NCBI RefSeq assembly: GCF_014192225.1
Contig: NZ_JACHXS010000002.1
Coordinates: forward strand, 834,844-898,843
Origin: Pseudoduganella umbonata
GTDB taxonomy: Bacteria > Pseudomonadota > Gammaproteobacteria > Burkholderiales > Burkholderiaceae_D
DNA: 64,000 nucleotides
Direction: 5' to 3'
Shown: positions 26,855 to 34,836 of the stretch, piece after piece
Layout of the letters: each line of letters opens with the position of its first letter
How positions within the stretch are numbered: position 1 is the first letter of the stretch
Notes under the pieces: model-generated
What the model was told of the DNA's origin: nothing
What the model saw: only the letters and a program-made list of their open reading frames with translations
Databases searched by the model: none
Position numbers and translations under genes: made by a program

Positions 26855-28138
26855 ATGGAATTCGTCATCCGCAATGCCACGCTGCCCGATGGCCGCACCG
26901 GTATCGACATCGCCGTGCAGGACGGCCGCATCGCCGCGGTCGCGCCGCGCCTGGCCCTGGCGGCCGCGCGCGAGATCGATGCCGAAGGCGACCTGGTCGC
27001 ACCGCCTTTCGTCGATGCGCACTTCCACATGGATGCCACGCTGTCGTACGGCCTGCCGCGCGTGAACGCCAGCGGCACGCTGCTGGAAGGCATCTCGCTG
27101 TGGGGCGAACTGAAGCCGCAACTGACCCAGGAAGCGCTGGTCGAACGGGCCATGCGCTACTGCGACTGGGCGGTGGCGCGCGGCCTGCTGGCGATCCGCA
27201 CCCACGTCGACGTGTGCGACGACCGGCTGCTGGCCGTGGAAGCCCTGCTGGAAGTGAAACGCCGCGTCGCACCCTACCTCGACATGCAGTTGGTCGCCTT
27301 CCCGCAGGACGGCCTGCTGCGCAGCCCCACCGCGCTGGCCAACCTGAAGCGGGCGATCGCGATGGGCGTCGACGTCGTCGGCGGCATCCCGCATTTCGAG
27401 CGCACGATGGCCGACGGCGCCGAATCGGTGCGGGTGCTGTGCGAATTCGCGGCGGCGCAGGGGCTGATGGTGGACATGCACTGCGACGAATCGGACGATC
27501 CGCTGTCGCGCCACATCGAGACGCTGGCCTTCGAGACGCACCGCCTCGGCCTGCACGGCCGCGTGGCCGGCTCGCACCTGACGTCGATGCATTCGATGGA
27601 CAACTACTACGTGAGCAAGCTGCTGCCGCTGATCGCGGAAAGCGGCGTGGCGGCAATCGCCAACCCGCTGATCAACATCACGCTGCAGGGCCGCCACGAC
27701 ACCTATCCGAAGCGGCGCGGCATGACGCGCGTGCCGGAACTGATGGCTGCCGGCGTGACCGTGGCATTCGGCCACGATTGCGTGATGGACCCGTGGTACG
27801 GCATGGGCTCGGGCGACATGCTGGAAGTGGCCCACATGGGCCTGCACGTGGCGCAGATGACGAGCCAGCAGGCGATGCGCGCCTGCTTCGCCGCCGTGAC
27901 CGAGAACCCGGCGAAGATCCTGGGGCTGGAGGGCTACGGCCTGGAACCCGGCTGCCATGCCGACCTGGTGCTGCTCGATGCGGCCGATCCGGTCGAAGCG
28001 ATCCGCCTGCGCGCCGCGCGCCGGCTGGTGATGCGGCGCGGCCGCATCGTCGCGGAATCGCCGCGCGCCGTGGCCAGGCTCGACCTGCCGGGCCGGCCCG
28101 GCAGCGTGGCTTTCCGCCAGCGCGACCGGGGACAATAA
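26855..28138 (+). CDS. CodA-family amidohydrolase, predicted 5-methylcytosine/cytosine deaminase
   Basis: 427 residues, colinear with E. coli CodA with a constant offset of five. Metal and catalytic residues are His56 and His58 (VDAHFHMDAT), His209 and Glu212 (HCDES), His241 (SHLTSMHS) and Asp308 (GHDC). The residue after Asp308, equivalent to CodA Asp314, is Cys309. Published work (Hitchcock and colleagues, 2014, from memory) used loss of Asp314 to find bacterial 5-methylcytosine deaminases. The product here may therefore be thymine from 5-methylcytosine as well as uracil from cytosine. No permease gene (codB) is next to it. Cytoplasmic. The deaminase family is certain; substrate is inferred. 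Confidence 0.85.
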   Translation: MEFVIRNATLPDGRTGIDIAVQDGRIAAVAPRLALAAAREIDAEGDLVAPPFVDAHFHMDATLSYGLPRVNASGTLLEGISLWGELKPQLTQEALVERAMRYCDWAVARGLLAIRTHVDVCDDRLLAVEALLEVKRRVAPYLDMQLVAFPQDGLLRSPTALANLKRAIAMGVDVVGGIPHFERTMADGAESVRVLCEFAAAQGLMVDMHCDESDDPLSRHIETLAFETHRLGLHGRVAGSHLTSMHSMDNYYVSKLLPLIAESGVAAIANPLINITLQGRHDTYPKRRGMTRVPELMAAGVTVAFGHDCVMDPWYGMGSGDMLEVAHMGLHVAQMTSQQAMRACFAAVTENPAKILGLEGYGLEPGCHADLVLLDAADPVEAIRLRAARRLVMRRGRIVAESPRAVARLDLPGRPGSVAFRQRDRGQ

Positions 28139-28157
28139 GGATCGCGGGAACGGATCC

Positions 28158-31100
28158 TTACCGTATCGGGAAGAACCACGCCAGCGCGCGGTGCACGCGG
28201 CCGGCCCAGGCCTGCTCGTTGTGGATGCCGCCTTCGTCCTCCACGTACAGCAGGTTGCCGCCTTCGCGCCAGCCTTTCTTCAGCAGTGCCTGGTGGAAGG
28301 CGCGCGTGCCTTCGATGCCGTCCATGCCGGTGCCGGCATCCACGTACAGCCGCACCGGCGTCGACGCGGCCCGCGGCGCGGTGCCGAGCAGCGCGCCACC
28401 GTTCCACCAGAACGATCCGGACACGATGCCGGCGTGGCCGAACACGTCCGCGTGGTGCTGCGCCATGTGCAGCGACGCCAGTCCGCCAAACGACGAACCC
28501 ATGACGGCGGTATTGCCCCGGTCCGGCAGCGTGCGGTAGTGGCGGTCGACGTAGGGCTTGACGGTATCGACGAAGAATCGGCCATACGCCGCCACTTTGC
28601 CGCCGCCGACCCGCGCGTCGCAGCATGGCGTGTATTCGGCGTTCCGGTCCGGCGTGTTGTCGACGCCGACCACGATGATCTCGCGCATGTCGCCTTGCGC
28701 GGCCAGCCGGTCGGCCACTTCGTCGATATGCCATTCGGTACTGTAGGCCGTCTTCTGGTCGAACAGGTTCTGGCCATCGTGCATGTACAGCACCGGGTAG
28801 CGCCTGCCCGGGTTGCCGTCGTAGCCGGCCGGCAGCCAGATGCGCAGCTTGCGTTCGTTGCCCAGTTGCGGGGACGCGACTTTTTCCACGATGTCGAGGC
28901 GTCCCTTCGCCAGCGGGGCGGGTGCCGGGGCGCTCGTGGCCAGCAGGCGGATGCCGTGGATGTCGGCGCGGTTCACCAGGCCCGCCTTGCCACCGGCATC
29001 GGCATACGTGGCGTTCGACCGCATGCTGCTCATGTTGATGAAGTCATGCAGTTCGACCGTGTAGCTGCCCGGCTTCAGCCGCGCCGCCAGCGGTGTCGAG
29101 TACACCGTTTCGCCGGCGGGCGAGTGGGGCAGCTGCACGACGCCTTGTGCGACGGCGGCGCCGTCCGCGCCCGCCACCTTCATCCACTTGACGCCGCCGG
29201 TAATGCCCAGGTTGACCTGGTGCGCGTTGTTGCGGTAGCGGACCTGCACCGCGTACGTGCCGGCCTGCCGGACGGCGATGGTGGCCGCGAACGTATCGGC
29301 GGGCGCACCCCAGTCCCGGATCACGCCATTGCCTGCCTTGACGCTCGACACGATGCGCGAATCGCCGGCACCGATCTCCAGCGCCGTGCCGGTGCAGGCG
29401 GGCGCGCTATGATGGCTGCGGTTGCCGGACACGGGGTACACGGCTTCCACCGCGTAGCACGCGGCGCTACCTGGCGCCGGGTCGGTCCACGCCGCGGTCT
29501 TGATGCCGGCCGCCGCCAGGCGACCGTCGCGGTACACGTTGTAGACGGTGCCGGCAGCCGGCTTCGCGGCGAATACCAGCCTGCCTTTCACGGCCGAGGC
29601 GATCGCCGGCTCGGGCGGCGAGAACACGGCGGGATCGATGGCCAGCGGATCGGCGGCCACGCGCGTCAGCCCCTGGCGTCCCGGTTGCAGCGGGCCCAGC
29701 TGCACCACGATCGTGTTGCGCCCGGCTAGGTCGGCCCACTTGATGCGGGCATCGACCGGCTTGCCGTTCAACAGCACCTGCTGTACCGGGTAATAGCCGG
29801 CGCCATGCTGCTGCCGCGGCGGCAGCACGACCTGCACGTCGATCCCGTGCCCGCGCAGTGTCAGGCCGGCGAGCGTGGCGCTGCCGGCGTCCTGGAAGGC
29901 CTCGTTGCGCAGCTTCGACGTGATGAAGGGCTTCACCACGATGCCGTCGTTCGTGGTGTTGATGCCGAATACGCCGCCCACCAGCGCCCCTGCCAGGCCG
30001 CCGACGGACCACAGCTGGCGGCGTGAATTGACCACCGGGCCGGCCAGCTCCGGCTGTTTGCCGCCGCTCGGATCGAACATCGGCAGCCCTGTCAGCCATT
30101 CGAAGTTTTCCATGTTCGACGCGTTGACGGCCGCGCCGCGCAGCAGCGTATCGTAGGCGGCATCGGCCGCCTCCACGTTCTGCACCTGGATCGCCGCCTT
30201 CAGGCCATAGGCGGTGACGAACGGCCAGATCGCGCGGTTGTGGTACACGGCGCGGCCAGGCTGCTGCGGCCAGATCACCGGCGCACCCATCGGGCCGTGC
30301 GGATAGCGCGCGACGATGCTGCTGGCCTGTTCGGCATCGGCCACGCCGGCAACGATGGCCAGCGCCTGGCCCAGCCAGTCGAACTTGTGCTGCGGCGCGC
30401 CGTCGAAATGCCCGGCGGTCAGGCTGCTGTACATGCCGGCATCCTTCAGCCAGAGCCGGCCGTTGATCGCATCCTTCAGTTGCACGGCCCAGCCGCCGTA
30501 GCGCTGCGCGGTGGCGGCATCGCCCTGTTCTTCGGCCAGCTGCGCGGCCAGCGTCAGCGCCTTGTAGTGCGCCACGTTGGTCGACAGCGCCTTCGCGGTC
30601 GCCATGTGCGCCAGCTGGCCGGGGATCCAGCTGGCATAGCTCTGCTCGCGCCAGTCGAGAAACGATTCCTCGCCGTTGTACAGGCCCGCGGCCGGATCGA
30701 ACACGGCCACGCGGTCGATCTCTATGGTGTTGGCCAGCGCTTTCAGGGCGACGGGCACGAACGCCGCGCGCTCCGCCGGCGGCAAGGCCTTCAGCGCCTC
30801 GTCGGCGCCGAAGGCCCACGTCACGCGGTCGGTACTGACCGGCCAGCTGCCGCCGCTGCCGGTATCCTGCACGATCTGCAGGCCATCGGCACTGCCCGGG
30901 ACATTGGCCGGCTTGCTGTAGCCGTCCCGGTAGCCCGACAGCTTGAACTGCAGCGAATTGCGCACCCGCTGCGGATCCAGCATGCCCAGGCCCAGGCCGG
31001 CCGCGTAGGACAGGTCGCGCGTCCAGACGTAGTGCCACTTCTCGCCCGTCTCGAAGCAGTCGCAGGGAATCGGCTGGCCGGCACGCCTGTCGTCCACGTT

Positions 31101-31427
31101 ATAGCTGTCGTCGCGGATGTGGGACACCGCGTCCTGCCGCATCTCGGCCATCGCCATCGCGAACAGCGCATCGAATGCCAGGCTGCCGCTGCGCACCCGC
31201 GGCAGGTCCGCGCTTTCGGCGTACGTGACGCTTTGCGGATCGCCGTCGCGCAGTTTCATCGTGGTCTCGTGCATGTAGGTGCGCAGCGGCGCCTTGTCGT
31301 CCGGCGTCGCGATCCGTACGGTTTCCTGCTTGCCCCACGTACCGAAGGGCACGGCCTGTTCGGCGCATTGCAGTGAACTGGCGGCCAGCGAGGCCAGGAT
31401 GGCGACGGCGAGGGTGGTGCGCTTCAT
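28158..31427 (-). CDS. Secreted fusion: six-hairpin glycosidase plus carbohydrate-binding-like region plus esterase
   Basis: 1089 residues; the start at 31427 has GGAG 6 bp upstream and a signal peptide (MKRTTLAVAILASLAASS). Residues about 30-560 look like an alpha/alpha six-hairpin glycosidase (ETGEKWHYVWTRDLSYAAGLGLG, YNGEESFLDWREQSYASWIP, YHNRAIWPFVTAYG, RRQLWSVGGLAGALVGGVFG). Residues about 650-850 are beta-rich with a CBM6/35-like tract (GTYAVQVRYRNNAHQVNLGI, PGSYTVELHDF). Residues about 860-1089 are an Esterase-D-type alpha/beta hydrolase: YPVLYMHDGQNLFD, nucleophile elbow MGSSFGG and terminal EGGIHNEQAW. It is divergent from the MalA-like receptor over a shared promoter region, so it likely attacks starch-derived or acylated glucans outside the inner membrane. 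Confidence 0.75.
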   Translation of the reverse strand: MKRTTLAVAILASLAASSLQCAEQAVPFGTWGKQETVRIATPDDKAPLRTYMHETTMKLRDGDPQSVTYAESADLPRVRSGSLAFDALFAMAMAEMRQDAVSHIRDDSYNVDDRRAGQPIPCDCFETGEKWHYVWTRDLSYAAGLGLGMLDPQRVRNSLQFKLSGYRDGYSKPANVPGSADGLQIVQDTGSGGSWPVSTDRVTWAFGADEALKALPPAERAAFVPVALKALANTIEIDRVAVFDPAAGLYNGEESFLDWREQSYASWIPGQLAHMATAKALSTNVAHYKALTLAAQLAEEQGDAATAQRYGGWAVQLKDAINGRLWLKDAGMYSSLTAGHFDGAPQHKFDWLGQALAIVAGVADAEQASSIVARYPHGPMGAPVIWPQQPGRAVYHNRAIWPFVTAYGLKAAIQVQNVEAADAAYDTLLRGAAVNASNMENFEWLTGLPMFDPSGGKQPELAGPVVNSRRQLWSVGGLAGALVGGVFGINTTNDGIVVKPFITSKLRNEAFQDAGSATLAGLTLRGHGIDVQVVLPPRQQHGAGYYPVQQVLLNGKPVDARIKWADLAGRNTIVVQLGPLQPGRQGLTRVAADPLAIDPAVFSPPEPAIASAVKGRLVFAAKPAAGTVYNVYRDGRLAAAGIKTAAWTDPAPGSAACYAVEAVYPVSGNRSHHSAPACTGTALEIGAGDSRIVSSVKAGNGVIRDWGAPADTFAATIAVRQAGTYAVQVRYRNNAHQVNLGITGGVKWMKVAGADGAAVAQGVVQLPHSPAGETVYSTPLAARLKPGSYTVELHDFINMSSMRSNATYADAGGKAGLVNRADIHGIRLLATSAPAPAPLAKGRLDIVEKVASPQLGNERKLRIWLPAGYDGNPGRRYPVLYMHDGQNLFDQKTAYSTEWHIDEVADRLAAQGDMREIIVVGVDNTPDRNAEYTPCCDARVGGGKVAAYGRFFVDTVKPYVDRHYRTLPDRGNTAVMGSSFGGLASLHMAQHHADVFGHAGIVSGSFWWNGGALLGTAPRAASTPVRLYVDAGTGMDGIEGTRAFHQALLKKGWREGGNLLYVEDEGGIHNEQAWAGRVHRALAWFFPIR

Positions 31428-31478
31428 TTGAGCTCCAGGATGATGGCCATAGGGCCGGCAGCATAGCGTTGCGGTTGA

Positions 31479-31493
31479 AGTAGTGGGACTACA
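31479..31493. promoter_or_regulatory. HexR-like operator
   Basis: AGTAGT-GGG-ACTACA: perfect GTAGT/ACTAC arms around a 3-bp spacer, about 52 bp before the fusion hydrolase start. Confidence 0.55.
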
Positions 31494-31635
31494 GGCTCTT
31501 GAGCAGCCCGGTTGGCGGAAATCCGTGAGCAGAATACTATGATCTTCCAGAGCAGACAACGATGGGGGAGCGAGGTCAGCCTAGTTTTAGTACATCTCCG
31601 GCGGCGAATTGGGGGTTTTGTTACATCTTTACAGT

Positions 31636-31648
31636 GGAAACGCTTTCC
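31636..31648. promoter_or_regulatory. LacI-family-like operator
   Basis: GGAAA-CGC-TTTCC is a perfect inverted repeat with the central CG typical of LacI-family operators such as those of MalI/CcpA type. No LacI gene is in the window, so the binding protein would be encoded elsewhere. Confidence 0.4.
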
Positions 31649-31661
31649 GGGCCTCATTTTG

Positions 31662-31676
31662 TGTAGTTCCACTACA
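31662..31676. promoter_or_regulatory. HexR-like operator, best match
   Basis: TGTAGT-TCC-ACTACA is a perfect 6-3-6 inverted repeat, matching the HexR consensus as I recall it (TGTARTnnnAYTACA). It lies 13 bp from the LacI-like site in the shared promoter region. Confidence 0.6.
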
Positions 31677-31913
31677 GATGCTATACAGCACTTCTGTAGC
31701 TGCGATACAACGAAAACGGCAAATACGCTGTCAACCGCCCCTGAAACGGCCAAAACAGCCGTAGCGTGACTGAACTTCATTTGACACTCGATCTAGTTTT
31801 AATACAAAATTCTTTCCAGGACGTCTAATAGAGCGGCCGCAATCCTTGGATTCCCATGTAGTCGAGCTAGTTATTGATCGTGGGAAAAATCGTAATTCAG
31901 TGAGGGGACTTCC

Positions 31914-34646
31914 ATGAAATTCTTCGCGCCTGAGCGCAGCACGCGCACGGCCCTGCAACTCAGCCCGGTAGCTGCCGGCTGCGCCATCTTCATCGCCGCG
32001 CTGGCCGCACCGGCGGTCGCGCAGGAACAGACCACGCCCGCCGCCGATGCGCCGATGACCACGGTCACCGTGACCGGCATCCGCCGCGGCATCGAGGATG
32101 CCATCTCCGTGAAGAAGGATTCGTCGTCGATCGTCGAAGCCATCTCCGCCGAGGACATCGGCAAGCTGCCGGACGTTTCCATCGCAGAATCGATCGCCCG
32201 ACTGCCGGGCCTGGCCGCCCAGCGCGTGGCCGGCCGTGCCCAGGTGATCTCCGTACGCGGCCTGTCGCCGGACTTTTCCACCACGCTGCTGAACGGCCGC
32301 GAACAGGTGTCGACCGGCGATAACCGCTCCGTCGAATTCGACCAGTATCCGTCCGAGCTGCTGTCCGGCGTGACGATCTACAAGACCCCGGATGCGGGCC
32401 TGATCGGCCAGGGCCTGTCCGGCACGATCGACCTGCAGACCGTGCGCCCGCTGAACTTCGGCAAGCGCACCGTGGCGATGAACGCCCGCGCCGAGCACAA
32501 TTCGCTGGGCAGCATGGCCAACACGAAGTCGCTGGGCAACCGCTTCTCCATCAGCTACATCGACCAGTTCCTGAACCGCAAGCTGGGCGTGGCCATCGGC
32601 TTCGCGCACCTGGAGTCGCCGGTGCTGGCCAACGAGACCGGCATCTACGAACCGTGGAAGACCGATGCGCGCACCGGCCTGCCGGCAGGCACCACCGCCA
32701 CCGACGGCATCAAGGCGCTGTCCCGCACCGGCTACAACCGCCGCGACGGCCTGATGGGCGTGGTGGAATACCGCCCGAGCAAGCAGTTCACGTCGACCCT
32801 GGATTTCTACGCGTCGGTCTTCAAGCATGAAGACACGGCCAACCAGTTCGAAGTCAACCTGTCCGGCTGGAACGGCGGCCTGCAGCCGGAGCCGTTCTAT
32901 TCGAACCTGACGAAGAACGGCAACGCGATCAGTACCGCCATCGCCAACAATGTGTACCCGCTGGTACGCGGCATGTACACCAACCGCCGCGACGACATCC
33001 GCGCACTGGGCTGGAACAATGAATGGCGCCTCGATGGCGTGAAGCTGGTGGCCGACCTGTCGTGGTCGAAAGCCAAGCGCGACGAACTCGGCCTGGAAAA
33101 CAACCTGCAGCTGGGCGCCGTCAACAACGCGCAGTACCTGGACACCGTGAACCTGGCGTTCAAGACGGGCACGTTCCCGAGCATGGCGCCCGGCCGCAAC
33201 GACTACAGCGACGCGTCGAACCTGTACGTGAAGAACACGATCTACGGTTCCGGCTACGGCAAGGTGCCGTACGTGGAAGATGAGCTGAAAAGCGTCAAGC
33301 TGGCCGCCAACTTCCAGGCGCCGGCCGCGCTGGAAAACTGGTTCTCCGGCTTCGACGTGGGCGTCAACCACAGCGACCGCTCGAAGGACAAGGACCAGCC
33401 GGAAGGCAACATCAACCTGGCCGGCAACCCGACCACGATCGATCCTTCGCTGCTGTACGGCTCCGTCGACCTGGGCTTTGCCGGCATCGGCAACGTGCCG
33501 GCATGGGATGTGCCGGCCGTCGTCGCGCGCTACATGACGTTCAACCCGACCGCGGGCAGCGGCGCGATCCTGATCAAGAACTGGTCGGTGCGCGAGAAGA
33601 TCTCGACGGCCTACGCCAAGGCCAACATCGAGCACGAGTTCGGCGCCATCTCGCTGCGCGGTAACGTGGGCGTGCAGGTGCAGCACACCAAGCAGTCTTC
33701 CGACTCGAAGTACTTCAACGGCGCGCTGGCCGGCGACCAGCAGGTGCAGCCTATCCACGACGGCAAGTCGTACAACGACTGGCTGCCGAGCATGAACCTG
33801 AACTTCGGCCTGCCGAACGACCAGACCGTGCGCGTGGCGATGGCCAAGCAGATCGCCCGCCCGCGCGTGGACCAGCTGCGCGCCGCACTGGACTTCGGCG
33901 TGTCGGACACCACGTTCAAGCCGGGCGCCTCGGGCGGCAATGCGCAGCTCGATCCGTGGCGCGCCAAGGCGTTCGACCTGTCGTATGAAAAGTATTTCGG
34001 CAAAAAGGCTTACGTGGCCGCGGCATTCTTCTTCAAGAAGCTCGACACGTACATCTTCACGCAGACGAAGACCTACGACTTCTCGGCGTTCGTGCCGGGC
34101 ACCAAGGCCAACACGGTATTCGGCGACTACAAGGCGCCGTACAACGGCAACGGCGGCACGATGCGCGGCATCGAACTGTCCGGCTCCCTGCCGCTGAACA
34201 TGCTGACCCCGGTGCTGGACGGCTTCGGCATCGTGGCTTCCGGTACCTACACGGACAGCAATATCGCGATCCAGGAACCGGATGGCTCGATCGGCCAGAA
34301 CATCCCGCTGCCGGGCCTGTCCAAGCGCGTGACGAACCTGACGGTGTACTACGAGAAGAACGGCTTTGAAACGCGCCTGAGCCAGCGCAAGCGTTCCGAC
34401 TTCGTCGGCGAGATCGGCAACTTCGCCGCCGAACGTTCGCTGCGCTACGTGGTGGGCGAGAGCATCCTCGACTTCCAGATCGGCTACACGTTCCAGAACG
34501 GCCCGCTGAAGGACATGGGCATCGTGCTGCAGGCGAACAACCTGCGCAACGCCGCCTACGAAACCTACAACGGTTCGAAGAACCAGCAGCTGGAATACCA
34601 GAAGTACGGCCGCACCGTGCTGCTGGGTGTGAACTACAAGTTCTGA
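31914..34646 (+). CDS. TonB-dependent receptor, MalA-like (maltodextrin uptake)
   Basis: 910 residues with GAGGGG before the ATG. The signal ends near VAQEQ. The plug reads MTTVTVTGIRRGIEDAISVK, SIVEAISAEDIGKLPDVSIAESIARLPGL and VISVRGLSPDFSTTLLNGRE, the signature of the Xanthomonas/Caulobacter-type receptors that import plant or starch oligosaccharides. The C-terminus YGRTVLLGVNYKF is a normal barrel end. It is divergent from the secreted glycosidase-esterase and heads a 25-kb starch-use island, so maltodextrin is the likely substrate. HexR-like and LacI-like sites lie upstream and a strong terminator downstream. Confidence 0.88.
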   Translation: MKFFAPERSTRTALQLSPVAAGCAIFIAALAAPAVAQEQTTPAADAPMTTVTVTGIRRGIEDAISVKKDSSSIVEAISAEDIGKLPDVSIAESIARLPGLAAQRVAGRAQVISVRGLSPDFSTTLLNGREQVSTGDNRSVEFDQYPSELLSGVTIYKTPDAGLIGQGLSGTIDLQTVRPLNFGKRTVAMNARAEHNSLGSMANTKSLGNRFSISYIDQFLNRKLGVAIGFAHLESPVLANETGIYEPWKTDARTGLPAGTTATDGIKALSRTGYNRRDGLMGVVEYRPSKQFTSTLDFYASVFKHEDTANQFEVNLSGWNGGLQPEPFYSNLTKNGNAISTAIANNVYPLVRGMYTNRRDDIRALGWNNEWRLDGVKLVADLSWSKAKRDELGLENNLQLGAVNNAQYLDTVNLAFKTGTFPSMAPGRNDYSDASNLYVKNTIYGSGYGKVPYVEDELKSVKLAANFQAPAALENWFSGFDVGVNHSDRSKDKDQPEGNINLAGNPTTIDPSLLYGSVDLGFAGIGNVPAWDVPAVVARYMTFNPTAGSGAILIKNWSVREKISTAYAKANIEHEFGAISLRGNVGVQVQHTKQSSDSKYFNGALAGDQQVQPIHDGKSYNDWLPSMNLNFGLPNDQTVRVAMAKQIARPRVDQLRAALDFGVSDTTFKPGASGGNAQLDPWRAKAFDLSYEKYFGKKAYVAAAFFFKKLDTYIFTQTKTYDFSAFVPGTKANTVFGDYKAPYNGNGGTMRGIELSGSLPLNMLTPVLDGFGIVASGTYTDSNIAIQEPDGSIGQNIPLPGLSKRVTNLTVYYEKNGFETRLSQRKRSDFVGEIGNFAAERSLRYVVGESILDFQIGYTFQNGPLKDMGIVLQANNLRNAAYETYNGSKNQQLEYQKYGRTVLLGVNYKF

Positions 34647-34667
34647 TCCACCTGCCGCTGCAAGCAC

Positions 34668-34701
34668 AAAGCCCCGTCGCGCAAGCGGCGGGGCTTTTTT
34701 G
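34668..34701 (+). terminator. Rho-independent terminator
   Basis: AAAGCCCCGTCGC / GCGGCGGGGCTTT stem (one mismatch) with a 4-base loop and a T-run, 22 bp after the receptor stop. Confidence 0.88.
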
Positions 34702-34707
34702 TTGCTT

Positions 34708-34832
34708 CAAAACCGGTGACAGACACCTATTTTTTTGCAACGACCGTTCCAGCAAAACCGGTGACAGACACCTGTTTTTCTGGAACAGATGTTTCAAAAA
34801 AACCGGTGTCTGTCACCGGTTTTTCTGCAACT
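34708..34832. repeat. Cluster of three GGTG(ACAG/TCTG)... palindromic repeats
   Basis: AAAACCGGTGACAGACACCT occurs at 34710 and 34755, and the inverted form AACCGGTGTCTGTCACCGGT at 34801, each flanked by T-runs. They fill the gap between two convergent receptors. Similar short elements occur at 37168, 41673, 46659 and 63612. Confidence 0.75.
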
Positions 34833-34836
34833 TTTC

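Larger units (their letters stand above)
31428..31913. promoter_or_regulatory. 486-bp divergent control region between the fusion hydrolase and MalA-like receptor
   Basis: No gene is present. It holds two HexR-like sites (31479-31493, 31662-31676), a weaker third (TGTAGC-TGC-GATACA, 31695-31709) and a LacI-like palindrome (31636-31648). It is noticeably richer in A and T than its surroundings, as expected for a regulated promoter pair. Confidence 0.6.

Noticed and set aside
31731..34667. A 978-codon open frame antisense to the MalA-like receptor
   Set aside because: Low-complexity Arg/His/Val translation with no domain; the plus-strand receptor has signal, plug and barrel features.
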